Numbered from the stretch's first letter, positions 1-10,739 are shown. The stretch: 64,000 nt of DNA from Loxodes magnus (GCA_946699065.1 CAMPDV010000097.1:434001-498000), one strand, 5' to 3'. The notes: generated by a model from the letters alone, not told the origin. Translations and numbers: made by a program.

Positions 1-943
1 TCAATAAAGTCAAGGAATTGGCTGCTGCTTATTATATTTAAGGTTGATTCTTTGCTAAATTCAAGATATGTAAAAGATGTTGTTAGTTCTTTTCTGATTT
101 TAGTTGTTATAATTCAAACAAGTTTTCAGTTCTGTCATTTATTATCATTATGCTTAAGGGATTCTTTAATATATACGAAAAATCTATTTACTAATTTTAC
201 ATCTCATTAAATATTTTCCATAATATTTGAATATCGATTTTCTTGCTTTATTATAAATTTTACTTTAGTTTTTACTACTATTGTTCATATTCCCTTTATA
301 TCTTGAAATTTAACTCATCTAACTTATCTTTCATTTGAATATTTTTTTGTTTAAGCATTTACTAGCTAACTCTACATTTGTTAGACCTAGATCACTAATT
401 GTTTTATACAAACTTAGTAATGATCTATTTTCTTTTAACTTTAGTTTCTTGCTTTTAATTTATTGTTTTCCTCGAAAACATTTACTCGAAACTCAAAAGA
501 TTTTTTGCTTCAGTTTATGACTTTAGAATTTCACTTTAGAATTTCTCATTTAAATAATCCAAGTTCCGAATGTCAACATTACTGTCTCCTACTTTTAATT
601 TATTTTAAACATCTGCTAACTTAATTCTCTCTTGATTATATTTAGTAAATTTTATAATTCTTTTTAAATGCAATAAACATTGGTCATATGCTAATTTTCT
701 AAATCTTATATAACCTTATTCACTACATGCAGCTTGGCTCTTTTTAAACTTTACAAATGAGAATTTATCTCATTTTCATGAGTTTATAATTATTGTATTT
801 TACTTTCTAATAAGTTTTATTTTATATTATTTAAAACCTTTTCATCACTTTTCAGTTATGCAGGAAATATTTTAGTAGATTTATTAAAATTTATCATTGA
901 GCGTTAGATTTACTTCTACTATTAATATTATCTTTGCACACAT
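1..943 (-). CDS. coiled-coil protein, 3' part cut by window edge
   Basis: Unnamed protein reading from ATG at 943 to beyond base 1, with TAA/TAG as Gln. Exon 1 (943-486) encodes a charged, Lys/Glu/Asn-rich sequence containing LADVQNKLKVGDS and SEILKSQTEAKN. A 34-nt GT..AG intron (485-452) restores the frame into LSLYKTISDLGLTNVELASK. One further base seems missing in the T-run 342-348, after which the reading KDKLDELNFKIQREYEQQQ continues without stop to HILNLAKNQPQIQQAAANSLTLL. That last segment matches the linker (AAAN-(S/A)-(L/I)-T-(L/I)-L) that in ciliate NACHT/kinase-WD40 proteins precedes pentapeptide and WD40 repeats, so such repeats probably lie outside the window. The pseudogene at 5801 has the same linker. 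Function otherwise unknown. The start is the first ATG in the open frame; an earlier one cannot be excluded. Confidence 0.55.
452..485 (-). other. 34-nt intron
   Basis: Begins GTAAAT and ends AAAAG on the minus strand. Removing it joins two good coding frames of the left-end gene in phase (LLSF-DKKLKLKENRS). AT-rich like the 23-nt intron of the RING-array gene. Confidence 0.5.
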
Positions 944-2504
944 TCGTAACACATCAAATGACTACAAGGAAGGATCAATGGAGTTTTAATTTAAATATCA
1001 AATTCACTTTTACAATCTTAACATTTGCTTATTTCAGATATCTTAAAAGTTTTTTATAATTTACTAAAAATACTGAACTTAATAGACTAGACTAAACTCT
1101 TAAGCTTAGAAATAAAACATTTAAACACTTAAACATCATATAATTAAAATTTATTTTTTATTAATAAAAAATAAATTAAAAATAAAATAAAAATGAACCT
1201 TAAAATTTTAATATTTTAATTTTCATAATATCAAAAGAATAAAAACAATTAAAACGAAATTAAAAATAAAATAAGCAAAATTTAAAAATAAATAATTTAT
1301 TATTAAAATATTAAAATATTATTTAAAAACAAAAAAATTAAATTTAAGTAAAAAAATTAAAAAAAATTTAGCATTGACAGAATAATAACAAATTAAATCC
1401 ATAGAATAAAAAAAAACAATTTAGTACGAACTTAATAATTAAATTAAAAAAAATAACTTCGTTTAATGAAAATAAAAAAATTGTCAATCTGTTATTTATT
1501 GATGTATTTTAATCTAATAATGAGAGTTTTAACTTATAATCATATAATAGCCTTATGATGAAAAAATTAATAAATAGTTTATACATTATCTTATAAATAC
1601 TAATATAAAAAAATACGTAAAAAAAAAATATAAATTTTCGCTGCACAATATAAATTCAGTTTAAAAAAGAAAATTTAAAAATAAATTAAATAAAACTTAA
1701 CTGAATTAAAATAATTAAAAATTAAAAAAATTAACTTATTATAAAATATATAAACTTAAACAAGATGATCGAGCCGATTATCGTAATTATACATCGAAAA
1801 AAATAGATAAACTTTACTTAAATATCTTGATAATTAAAATGAAATAATTATAAAATTTTATTGTTTATCAATAAAAAAAAAAACTAATAAAAAAAAATGG
1901 AAATAAAAAAATATTAAACTTTGATTTTTAAATAAGCAAATATTTAATTACAATTCTAATATAAAAAATTGAAAATAAATTTTACAAATAACAATAATTA
2001 CAAATAATATTTTATCGTTAAAAAATTATAAAAACGTAATTAAAAATAATAAAGTAAAATCAAAGTTAAATAAAAAAGGAAACAATTTTATAATTTCTAA
2101 AAAACAAATAATTAAAAAAAAAGTTTTCAAGACTTTTTATAAAATTGAAGCAATTATTATAATAAAATGATTTCTAAGAAATAAAAGAACTAAGGATAGA
2201 ACAATTAAACAGGAAAATTCTCTAAAAATAAAAAAGCGAAATAATAGCAATGAGTGAAAGCGAGAAATATGATTGCTATGACAAACACCACTTGGAAATC
2301 CAGAACGAAAAAAACTTCCGATACAAACTCAAATAGAAATATAATCTAAGTCATTAAAAGAGTTTATGTTCAAAAATAGATACCTCACTGCTAAAGTAGA
2401 AAAATTAATAACGACTTTGCTTGAGAAACAATATTAATCATCATAAGAAAAATAAAAATAAATTGTAACAAAGAATTTTTTAATTTTAATTAAAAAAAAC
2501 TAAG
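944..2504. other. AT-rich stretch without recognisable gene
   Basis: Extremely A-rich on the plus strand with long A-runs and almost no G or C. No frame shows first-position G enrichment or a motif. Holds the likely upstream region of the left-end gene; nothing else seen. Confidence 0.5.
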
Positions 2505-2543
2505 ATTATAGAGCGCGTAGCACTACGACAGCGCGCAGCTCTT
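2505..2543 (-). repeat. shared 3' tail of SINE-like elements, copy 1
   Basis: About 39 bases beginning ATTATAGAGCGCGTAGCAC and ending GCGCGCAGCTCTTT. The same tail, with scattered changes, occurs at 4455-4490, 4928-4970 and (other strand) 9909-9950. It can form a small hairpin (GCGC/GTGC type stem). Here it borders a different, hairpin-rich body rather than the body of the two full copies. Confidence 0.55.
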
Positions 2544-2584
2544 TAATTAAAGTTCTTTAAAGTTAAAAAAAAAGTATTACATTA

Positions 2585-2830
2585 CACTCTTCCCTGTGTT
2601 AACATCCCTTGAAAATTCTTGTCTCCTATAGGGCCAGTGTCGGAGTGTTCCCCTAAATAGACCTTATTCTCAGGCATCGTTCAACATATCGTTACTCGAT
2701 GCCTCAGTCTTGACATCCTTGGCTTCTGCCAAGATTCTTGTTCAGGTCTTCACACAAGGTACTTCCTGGTACCAGAATTTCTATCAATCACAGATGAAGG
2801 ATTTCTCCTCTTTATTTAAAATCAATTATT
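2585..2830. ncRNA. GC-rich, hairpin-rich island; structured RNA or second SINE body
   Basis: Stands out as an island of normal GC in very AT-rich DNA. It contains a 7-bp stem (GGCATCG at 2673 with CGATGCC ending 2703), a perfect 6-bp stem with a 4-base loop (2718-2733, CTTGGC/GCCAAG) and the palindrome CTGGTACCAG (2766-2775). The tail motif at 2505 lies on its left side. No convincing protein frame. It could be a noncoding RNA gene or a SINE family that shares its tail with the 4.4 and 9.5 kb copies. Confidence 0.4.
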
Positions 2831-3099
2831 TAATAATAAATTCAGGTAGCGCCATTTTTGTTTTAATAGAATCAATCAGATCCTATGGAAATAGAAAATG
2901 AAACCTCAAATTAAAATAAACAGTAAACATTAATTTAAAATAACTAGTAAATTTAAATTAAATAAGAGCTACATGAATAATAGTCTAAAAGAAGAATAAA
3001 CTGTTACGTTTGCAATAAATAAAACCAATGAAAATACTGTTACTAACTAAGCGAAATTTAAAGTAAGAATAAATAAGATATTTAAAAAAAAACTATTTA

Positions 3100-3790
3100 G
3101 GGGGATATATCCAACATAAAGCATAAAAATTTATAGCTAAAAAATTCTTTAATTCAAATCTTAATCATTGGAGAAATAATTAGGAACGCTACCTACAAGG
3201 CGAAAACTATTCAGAATATTAAAGGATAGTGCACTAATGAAGTGCTATACAGCCTAACTAAGCCTAGTAAGAATTCAAGACATACTAGTGGAGACAAGCT
3301 GATAGAATAGGTCAGATAGCTGATTACTAAGGCTTTAACAAAGCTTTTTAACTTTTTTAAAACTTTTTATTTAAAAAACACAAATAAAAATAGAAATAGA
3401 AATTCACATCGTTTATTTCAGAAATTAAATCCTATGTACCTGTAAACTTTACGGATCCAAAAAAAGAAATATTTATTACTTGGTAATTATTTAGAAAATA
3501 GACTTCTCATATATTACAATATAAATATTGAAGATATTTAAATCGAATATGGATAATGTAATTATGGATAATAGCATGCTCTATTTTCAATGAAAGTTGT
3601 AATTCCGTTATGCTTGACTAAAAACTAAATTAGATAACTTAAAGAAAAAACTCGGTCCTGTAGATTGAAGATTCTAAAAAGTTATGATAGTATACGATGC
3701 TATGTAAATAAGTATCCATTATACATATGAGATCTATTTATCACTGAAATAACTCGAGTAAATGCACCCGAATCCAGTAAAAATTAAATA
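3100..3790 (+). CDS. unidentified coding-like block
   Basis: One frame stays open except for a single TGA over some 220 codons (frame through GCG at 3200 and CTT at 3479). It has plausible composition, with segments such as NEVLYSLTKPSKNSRHTSGD, ILKSYDSIRCYVNKYPLYI and LFITEITRVNAPESSKN, and first-position G enrichment. No domain recognised. It may be a relic of a larger gene or of a mobile element. No start or stop could be fixed. Confidence 0.27.
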
Positions 3791-4360
3791 AAATAATAAT
3801 TTTATAAAAAAATAATTTAGATAAGAATTAAAATTACTGGACTGATTATTTTGTTTATACGAGAAGTCATTAAATCAACTCATCTATATCAACTCCACTA
3901 ACGTCTCTATTTACCTGTTAAATTATTTGAAAGTCAATAACAGCTGTCTGTTTATTTATATATTTATAGACAATTAGTATCCTATTCGAGATATTAAGCC
4001 TACTTAGTATTACAAAATCATTTTCAGTAAAGGAGTATAGACATAATAAATATTGATAGTAAGCTAAAAAGCACTTATATATTGAGAAAAGGAAAATAAA
4101 TTATGATTGAAATTGAATATTATAAAAATATGGTATAAAATGTTTTTTAAAACTTCTACGACTAAATATATTCTAAATAAAAATTATTAAATAAAAAAAT
4201 TAATTAAGAAATCTTTAATTATAATAATACAAAATGCAATAACTGTATTTTTTAATTAAATGCTTAAATTTATCTAAAAACCAAAGTTGATTAAAATAGT
4301 AAAATTCGAACTCTTAAAAAAATACGCTAAAAATTAATATAAATAAAAAAAAAGCAATCA

Positions 4361-4425
4361 ATAAATGAATAAATGAATAAATAAATAAATTAATTAATTA
4401 AAAAAATAAATTAATTAAAAAATAA
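4361..4425. repeat. AATA/AATTA low-complexity microsatellite
   Basis: Runs of AATG/AATA and TTAATTAA units just left of the minus-oriented SINE copy, plausibly grown from an A-rich insertion site or element tail. Confidence 0.6.
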
Positions 4426-4436
4426 AATAAATAAAT

Positions 4437-4851
4437 TAAACAAATAAAATTATTATAGAACGTGTAGCACCTCATTTGCGTGCAGCTCTTTCAATATTAA
4501 TATTTAATATTAAGAAAAATGTTCTCTTGCTTCTTGTAAAAACTCTTGAAGTCCAATGAGTCATGTCAGCTTCTCCAAATGGGGAATCTTCTTATTAAAA
4601 ATTATTCTAAATCTTGAGTCAAATGCTTCAGTCTTCTTGAATAAGATCCAAATAAGAGATAGTTATTAAGTCGGTAATAAGAAGGCCTGTTAGTCAAACT
4701 TTCATACTGCTAGAGAAAACCCTCGGGGTAAGCTAGGTATGTCTCAACGGAGTTTATCCATTCTTCCCTGTAGTGGCCTCTAGTGTGAGATTACTCACAA
4801 TGCAGTATACACTGCACCAGATTACCTACTAGTTTGGCTGACGACGCCGAC
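4437..4851 (-). mobile_element. SINE-like element, full copy in minus orientation
   Basis: About 415 bases nearly identical (roughly 94%) in inverted orientation to 9549-9968. Read on the minus strand, the head at 4851 begins GTCGGCGTCGTCAGCC. It continues with a D-arm/A-box-like segment (CTAGTAGGTAATCTGG) and, some 30 bases on, a T-arm/B-box-like inverted pair (GTGAG..CTCACAC), as in tRNA-derived SINEs. The other end is the shared tail GAGGTGCTACACG...TATAAT followed by A/T-rich DNA. No long reading frame with coding character. A plain non-autonomous retroelement is the best reading; a structured RNA gene family is the alternative. Confidence 0.6.
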
Positions 4852-4927
4852 ATATATTTTATATATAATTATATAATAAAAAAAATGTAAATATATTATG
4901 TCAATTAAAAATAAATAAAAAAAACTT

Positions 4928-4970
4928 GGATTATAGAATGTGAAGCACCTCAAAGGTGTGCAGCTCTTTA
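4928..4970 (-). mobile_element. SINE-like element, 3' tail only
   Basis: Only the shared tail is present (ATTATAGAATGTGAAGCACC through GTGTGCAGCTCTTT), in the same orientation as the full copy 75 bases away. A tail-only copy is what 5' truncation during LINE-driven insertion leaves. Confidence 0.5.
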
Positions 4971-5089
4971 TAATAAATTTATAAATTTACTATAAATTTG
5001 TTTTCATAATTTTTGTTCTTTAGTAAAATACAATAAAATTTTTTTTGCATATTTTAAGTATAAAATAACTATTATTAATATAAGATTAT

Positions 5090-5368
5090 ATGAAAGAAGG
5101 TAGAATAAGTACTGCAGTAGGATTTATTAGTAAGAAATAAGGGATTTAAAAATAAGAAAAATCTAAAAATAATTTATTGAAATTTATAAGCAAAGATCTT
5201 TAAAAGAAAGCTACCAGTAGAAACTATGGAACTTAGAATAGTGAAGAAAAATATCTTCTATGATGAAGAATAACCACCTAACTTTTAGGATGACCTATCC
5301 ACCTGGATATTGTAGCATCAAAATCCTCTTTTCTATGCTTGGAATTGATTTAAAAGATAAGAGGTTGA
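5090..5368 (+). CDS. possible small ORF of 92 codons
   Basis: ATG at 5090, open under the ciliate code to TGA at 5366, with TAA/TAG as Gln and three internal TGA. Starts MKEGRISTAVGFISKK; the C-terminal part reads LLGWPIHLDIVASKSS. No family recognised. Openness in this code is weak evidence; kept because composition is less monotonous than in its flanks. It may be a relic. Confidence 0.2.
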
Positions 5369-5800
5369 AATACCCTTTAAATATTTTTAAATTTAAATTA
5401 ATATATAAATTCATTAAAGAAATTATTTAATCTTAACATTTAAATTTTCTAGAATATTGATTTACTTCAAATAATCTTATTAATTTTTACAATAAGATAT
5501 AAACTTATTTTATTTTTGTTTTTTATTTTACTTTTTTATATATTATATCCTATAGCTAGTTTAGACAATCTTATTTAATTAATTCTTATTATATATTTTA
5601 AAATTATAATATTAAAAATAATTTAAATTATGTATAGTTAAAAAGTTTGTAAAAGTAATAATATAGAATATTATTAGTTATATTTAGTTTTTAAATATAA
5701 CTACTTTAATTAAAAATAAAAAGTAACTTCTAAAAGCAATAATGAATCTATTTGTTTTTAATTTTTAATTTTATTAAAAGCTTTTACTTTAACATTTGAA

Positions 5801-7350
5801 ATGAAGATTAATATCGATCAAAATTTCATTATAGATAGTTAGAATTTATAAAAGGTTGCAATAATTGAAAGTGGAAATTTTGGCGCAGTGTTTAAAGGGA
5901 AATGATAAGAAAATACTAAAGTGACTATAAAGGAATTAATAAATTAAAATGTAGAAAATAATATAGTTAATGAATTTTTATTAGAGCTTAGAATATGAAA
6001 AAACTTCGACATCCTAATGTACTTTTGTTATATGAAGTCTGCAATTCTCCATCAATTTTATTATGGTGTTTATTTAATAATCGTTGAATAAATTTTTGCA
6101 TAGTAGACAAAATATCGAGTGGGAGTTAAGGTAATTGATAAGTTTATAGATAGTAAAGGGATTAGAACATATTCATGAATTTAATATATACATAGAGGCT
6201 TAAAAAGTAATAATATATTGCTGGATGCTAATTATAATACCAAAATTTCATATTTTGGATTATCGAAAATAAAAAATAAATCCAAATATTTAAATAAGAC
6301 TTAATAAGTTGGAACAACGCGTTGAATGGCTACATAGTTACTAATACTTAGACCTAATTACACAAGTAATCAGATATATATGCTTTAGGAATGATATTTT
6401 GGAAAATAACAACAAGAATTATTCAATTTTAAAATGTGAATGATTAGGTTGTTATATACTAAGTTATTAATGAAGAGAGAGTAAATACCTTAAGAATATC
6501 CTGATTAGTTTGCATAAATAATAAGAGGATGTTGGAAATAAAAATCTTAAAGTAGATTAGGTTTAGCGTCTATAAAGTACAATTTAAATTAATTGCTTTA
6601 AACGCCATAAGACTAAGTAAATACTGTTACTAATCCAGAAATTATACTCATAAAATAGTTAAAAAATATCATAATTTTTATAGTAATTTAAGGAGCAGAG
6701 ATGAATATTGAATGGATAAAATAAAGCATAATGAACAAAAAAATTTTAATAGAATAAACGGACATTCTATAATAGTTAGAGAGTGAGAGAAAATAAATTA
6801 GAGTAAAAATTATTAGAAGTTATTAAAATATCTAAATGGAGTGATAAGATCATGTAATCATCGGGAAATGCAATAACAATGTTGAATTATTTAGATTATA
6901 ATTTTATAGACTTAGATATGAGAGGAATAAAAATTTAAGGAGCTAATTTAAGAGAATCCTTTTTTGAGGGATGTAATTTCAGAAATTCAAATCTATAAAA
7001 TATTAATTTGATAAATGTTATTATTTGAAAATGCAATTTTGATAAGACAAGTATAAAAAATAAATCAAATATTTAATAAGAGTAAATTAATTTGTTGCAG
7101 GGACATTCGAAATCTGTATACTCTGTTGCCTTTTCCCCTAATCAGAAATGAATCATATCGGGAAGTCATGTTAAGATGATAAAATTATGAGATTTTACAA
7201 CCGGTTAGTGTAAGAGTACTTTGAAGGGATATACGAGTTATGTAAACTCTGTAGTGATATCAAATGATCACAAATGATCGTTACTGGTAGTGCTGATAGA
7301 ATGTTAAGAAAATTTTATAATTGGCATCTTAAAGATAGTAAGTAAGTTAA
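5801..7350 (+). pseudogene. protein kinase - pentapeptide - WD40 fusion, decayed
   Basis: Starts MKINIDQNF at 5801. Kinase landmarks in order: glycine loop SGNFGAVFKG, VTIKEL lysine, MKKLRHPNVLLLYEVC, GLEHIHEFN, then HRGLKSNNILLD (catalytic Asp of HRD replaced by Gly), KISYFGLSK (DFG Asp replaced by Tyr), VGTTRWMA, SDIYALGMIFW and YPDQFAQIIRGCW. After it come the linker SSGNAITMLNYLDYNFIDLD and MRGIKIQGANL, pentapeptide-like repeats (GANLRESFFEGCNFRNSNL) and one WD40 repeat (GHSKSVYSVAFSPNQKWI, then IKLWDF), fading in a second. The pieces lie in different frames: at least six single-base shifts, the first between ELR and MKKLRHPN near 5995. Two catalytic aspartates are lost, so this is a dead copy of a host signalling gene, truncated before the rest of a WD40 propeller. 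Confidence 0.75.
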
Positions 7351-7610
7351 AAATTTAATTTATTAATAAAGATATATGAATGAAAAGATTAATATGTATA
7401 AAGGAAAATAATTATAACAACATAAGAGGAAGTGAAGAGAACAGTGTTAGGAAGTAATTTCGCAGTATTTTGAGTTTATTCCTAACAAAATAAACTAAAA
7501 ATTTGATTGACTTAAAAATTATACATAAAAATAAAAAAGTAGTAATAAAGATAATTTTAAACTTAAAAAATAAAGAAAAATAAAAAGCATTAAATGATTA
7601 TGTTTTAAAA

Positions 7611-7910
7611 GTTATTAAAAGTTATTAAAAGTTATTAAAAGTTATTGAAAGTTATTAAAAGTTATTAAAAGTTATTAAAAGTTATTAAAAGTTATTAAAA
7701 GTTATTAAAAGTTATTAAAAGTTATTAAAAGTTATTAAAAGTTATTAAAAGTTATTAAAAGTTATTAAAAGTTATTAAAAGTTATTAAAAGTTATTAAAA
7801 GTTATTAAAAGTTATTAAAAGTTATTAAAAGTTATTAAAAGTTATTAAAAGTTATTAAAAGTTATTAAAAGTTATTAAAAGTTATTAAAAGTTATTAAAA
7901 GTTATTAAAA
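7611..7910. repeat. tandem array, 30 x 10 bp (GTTATTAAAA)
   Basis: Exactly thirty 10-bp units, 29 identical and one with a single change (GTTATTGAAA, 7651-7660). The unit places an A4 tract every 10 bp, near the helical repeat, so intrinsically curved DNA is expected. In the ciliate code it has no stop in any frame apart from the one variant unit, and all frames give the same cyclic decapeptide VIKSYQKLLK. It lies 260 bases after the decayed kinase-WD40 gene. No flanking gene clearly includes it. Confidence 0.97.
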
Positions 7911-8718
7911 AAGTTAAGATAATTTGAATAAAATAAAATGATAATTATTTTTAATATATTACAGATATTTTAGTTTATATTTAATGTTAAAACAATTTTA
8001 AGGGAATTTAATTTAATTTTATGTAGATAATGTTTTGTAGAAATGTCAGATAGTTTTAAATTTAAAAAAAATAAGAAAAAATCAATATAATTTTTAAAGA
8101 TTGATTATGCTTTAAAAAATGATTGGAGATAAGATGTTATATGGAGTTAGAATTTAGTAATAAATTGCACAATAATCAATCGAGTGATAGTAGATTTAAT
8201 ATTCTTTTAAAAATAAAATAATCAAAAATAAATTAAATAATAATATAATCTACTAAAACTATGATTTTGAGTTTAATGTAATTAAGTTTAATTAAAATAA
8301 TAAGAAAGTAAAAACTTAAATTAAACAAATAATTTGGTATGATTTAAAAATTAAAATATATTATTTTAAGATAATAGATAAATAAATATAGTTTTTGCTA
8401 AAATTTTTAAAGGAAAATTAAATTTTGTAAAATATGTAAGTGAATAAGCAAGGGAAAGTGAAAAGAGAAAATGTAAAAAAATAAAAAATATGTTTTGCTC
8501 AGTGTTTTGATCTTTAAGATATTTGGAGTACTGAATAAAGTTTTAAAAAAGAATATTTAAAAAAAAAGAAGGAAATAAGGTAAAGATAAAAAGAATAAAA
8601 TGATAGGAATATTGGATAAAATTTTAAAAGGAAAAAGTACTTTTAGAAGGTACATAAATCATTTTTTTAATATAAAGAAAGTAAAAATAAAATTATTTTA
8701 AAAAAAATAAAAAGAAAA

Positions 8719-9490
8719 ATGGAACTGGAAATTCGTCTCTCAAGAAACTAATCTAAAAATGCTAGGAGATACGCGACGAAAGAAATACGGAAATCGAAAA
8801 TAGCAAGAAAAATCTAACTCATCTTCACGTGGTAAAGTAATGGTTGGACTGATCGATAATAAAGAATCAAAATAGAAAGTTCCTTTAGATTCTAATAGCA
8901 GCTTGATAAAATATAATATTTAGTCTCACGTTATGAAGAAACCATTTTCAATCAAAGTGAAAAAATATGTGAGCTTATGAATAACATTGAAGATTAAAAT
9001 AATTAATTACTCATTCTTAGAAAATAAATAATTCAAAATAACTTGCTGGCAGAAGAACAGCTGTGAATATAGTCTCAACAAAATTTCAAATAAATTAAAA
9101 AAATGGAAATAGAAATAAATAATATTAAACGCGTAAAAAAGAAGAACTTGAAGAATAAAACTTATTAAAAAGAATAGAAAAGCTTGTGAGCAAAATATCC
9201 GACTAAAAAACATCTTATTATGAAAGTAAAAAGTGCTTATATTGTTAATCAAGTTAACATTTAATAAAACGCTGCTGAAGCTGAAAAACATTGAATTAAT
9301 AAGTACAAGAAAGAACGTGAAATACAAATAAACAAACTTTAAATAACAAAACAAGGTGTATACAAATAAAAAATTCCGATACGCTCATTTGAATATTCAT
9401 AGTGGTAACCACCCACGGTAAAAAAAGGTTGTGGTATACGACCACGTTAAAAAATTGTACAGCATGTACTTGGTTGAAAGTACAGGGAAA
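8719..9490 (+). CDS. coiled-coil ORF, family 2, copy 1 (probably decayed)
   Basis: ATG at 8719. Lys/Glu/Gln/Asn-rich sequence with a predicted coiled coil around KICELMNNIEDQNNQLLILR. In a neighbouring frame the segment NSSSRGKVMVGLIDNKES is visible. A diverged relative at 16.3-17.1 kb has NSSSEGKIMIGAVEKN, then IRNLMNYIEDQNNKLLIIR at the same spacing, and both end in a basic SG..PRQK-type tail. Two copies in 8 kb suggest a repeated, perhaps mobile, ORF. No enzyme domain, and no clear start-to-stop frame. Function unknown. Confidence 0.4.
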
Positions 9491-9548
9491 ACTAACTCTC
9501 AATTTACATTTAGTTTATAGCAATAATTATTATAAATATAAAATGTAT

Positions 9549-9968
9549 GTCGGCCGCGTCAGAAAAAATTAGTAGGTAATCTGGTGCAGTGTATACTTCA
9601 TTGTGAGTAATCTCGCACTAGAAGCCACCACGGGGAAGAGTGGATAAACTCCGTTGAGACATACCTAGCTTACCTCGAGGGTTTTCTCTAGCAGTATGAA
9701 AGTTTTACTATCGGGCCTTCTTATTACCGACTTAATAACTATCTCTTATTTGGATCTTATTCAAGAAGACTGAAGCATTTGACTCAAGATTTAAGAATAA
9801 TTTTTAATAAGAAGATTCCCCATTTGGAGAAGCTGACATGACTCATTGGACTTCAAGAGTTTTTACAAGAAGCAAGAGAACATTTTTCTTAATATTAAAT
9901 ATTAATATTGAAAGTGCTGCACGCCAATGAGGTGCTACACGTTCTATAATAATTTTTATTTGTTTATT
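9549..9968 (+). mobile_element. SINE-like element, full copy in plus orientation
   Basis: Inverted partner of 4437-4851, about 94% identical, running from head GTCGGCCGCGTCAG to tail GAGGTGCTACACGTTCTATA and A/T-rich end. The A-box-like TTAGTAGGTAATCTGG lies at 9568 and the T-arm-like pair GTGAG/CTCGCAC follows about 30 bases later. It sits just downstream of the coiled-coil ORF at 8719. The reading frame shown by its opposite strand in the standard code is incidental. Confidence 0.62.
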
Positions 9969-10329
9969 TACTAAAAAAATATAATGAATTGAAAAATAGG
10001 GAGAAAACAAAAAATTCGTAATAAGAAAGAATATAAAAAGAAATAAAAAATAAAAAATAAAATAAATTTTGAAAATAAGATATTGAGAGAAATAAAAGCA
10101 TAAACAGAGAAGATAAATAAATTTCACTTTGAGATTTAGAGAAAAAAAGCCTTTTAGATAAAACAAAACTTGCAGAAAATTTAAGTATTTAAATTAAAAG
10201 GTTTTAAGATTAAATTGAATTGAATTAATTTACGTGATTTCATCTTTATTTGGCTAACCAAAAATCAAAAGTTTAAAGTTAAATAAAAGAGACTTCAAAT
10301 TTACTTGAATCTTGTTTATCATACGTTCT

Positions 10330-10719
10330 AAGGATTTTTAATCTATTTTTTCTGAGAGTTTCTGATAGATCGATTCACATTCTTATCTTATTAAATTCTT
10401 TAATTGCATGCTATATGTTTGGAGCTTCTTTGTTTAGCTGGAGTATTTTTTCCTGTATAGTTTGCCGTCTTGATTACAATAGATCCTGAAAATATTTTCC
10501 CATTAGTTTTCTACTATTTTCTTTTATTTTATTAGAATTGGAAGCAGCTTCTAATTTTGTGCCCCGGTCGCTTACAGTATAAACATCTAATTATTATATC
10601 CTGATAATTCCTAGCTATTTATTTTCAATTTTTTTTTCTTATGAGTTAATCATCAGTTGTTCAATTTTTCTTTCGAGTTCTTGTACAGTTCTTAAAAGTT
10701 TAAACTTTTCTAATGGCAT
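10330..10719 (-). mobile_element. Gag/ORF1-like remnant with CCHC zinc knuckle
   Basis: From ATG at 10719 the minus strand encodes a short coiled coil (LRTVQELERKIEQLM). It is followed at 10585-10544 by a canonical CCHC zinc knuckle, C-LY-C-KRPG-H-KIRS-C, and then a basic, Gln-rich tail. CX2CX4HX4C knuckles of this kind are typical of retroelement nucleocapsid or ORF1 proteins, but also occur in host RNA-binding proteins. No reverse transcriptase, integrase or terminal repeats were found nearby. The copy looks broken, with at least one disruption. Treated as a fossil; LINE ORF1 versus LTR-type Gag cannot be decided here. Confidence 0.5.
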
Positions 10720-10739
10720 GATTTAGAGTTCTTAAAGTA

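Noticed and set aside
335-520. Standard-code plus-strand ORF of 61 codons
   Set aside because: Antisense of the left-end minus-strand gene; T-rich shadow.
7611-7910. CRISPR-like or telomeric array
   Set aside because: Direct contiguous 10-bp units without spacers and without a G-rich telomere strand.
9007-10166. Standard-code minus-strand Phe-rich ORFs (115, 68 and 107 codons)
   Set aside because: Opposite strand of an A-rich coiled-coil ORF, of the SINE-like copy and of AT-rich DNA; composition is that of reversed Lys/Asn codons.
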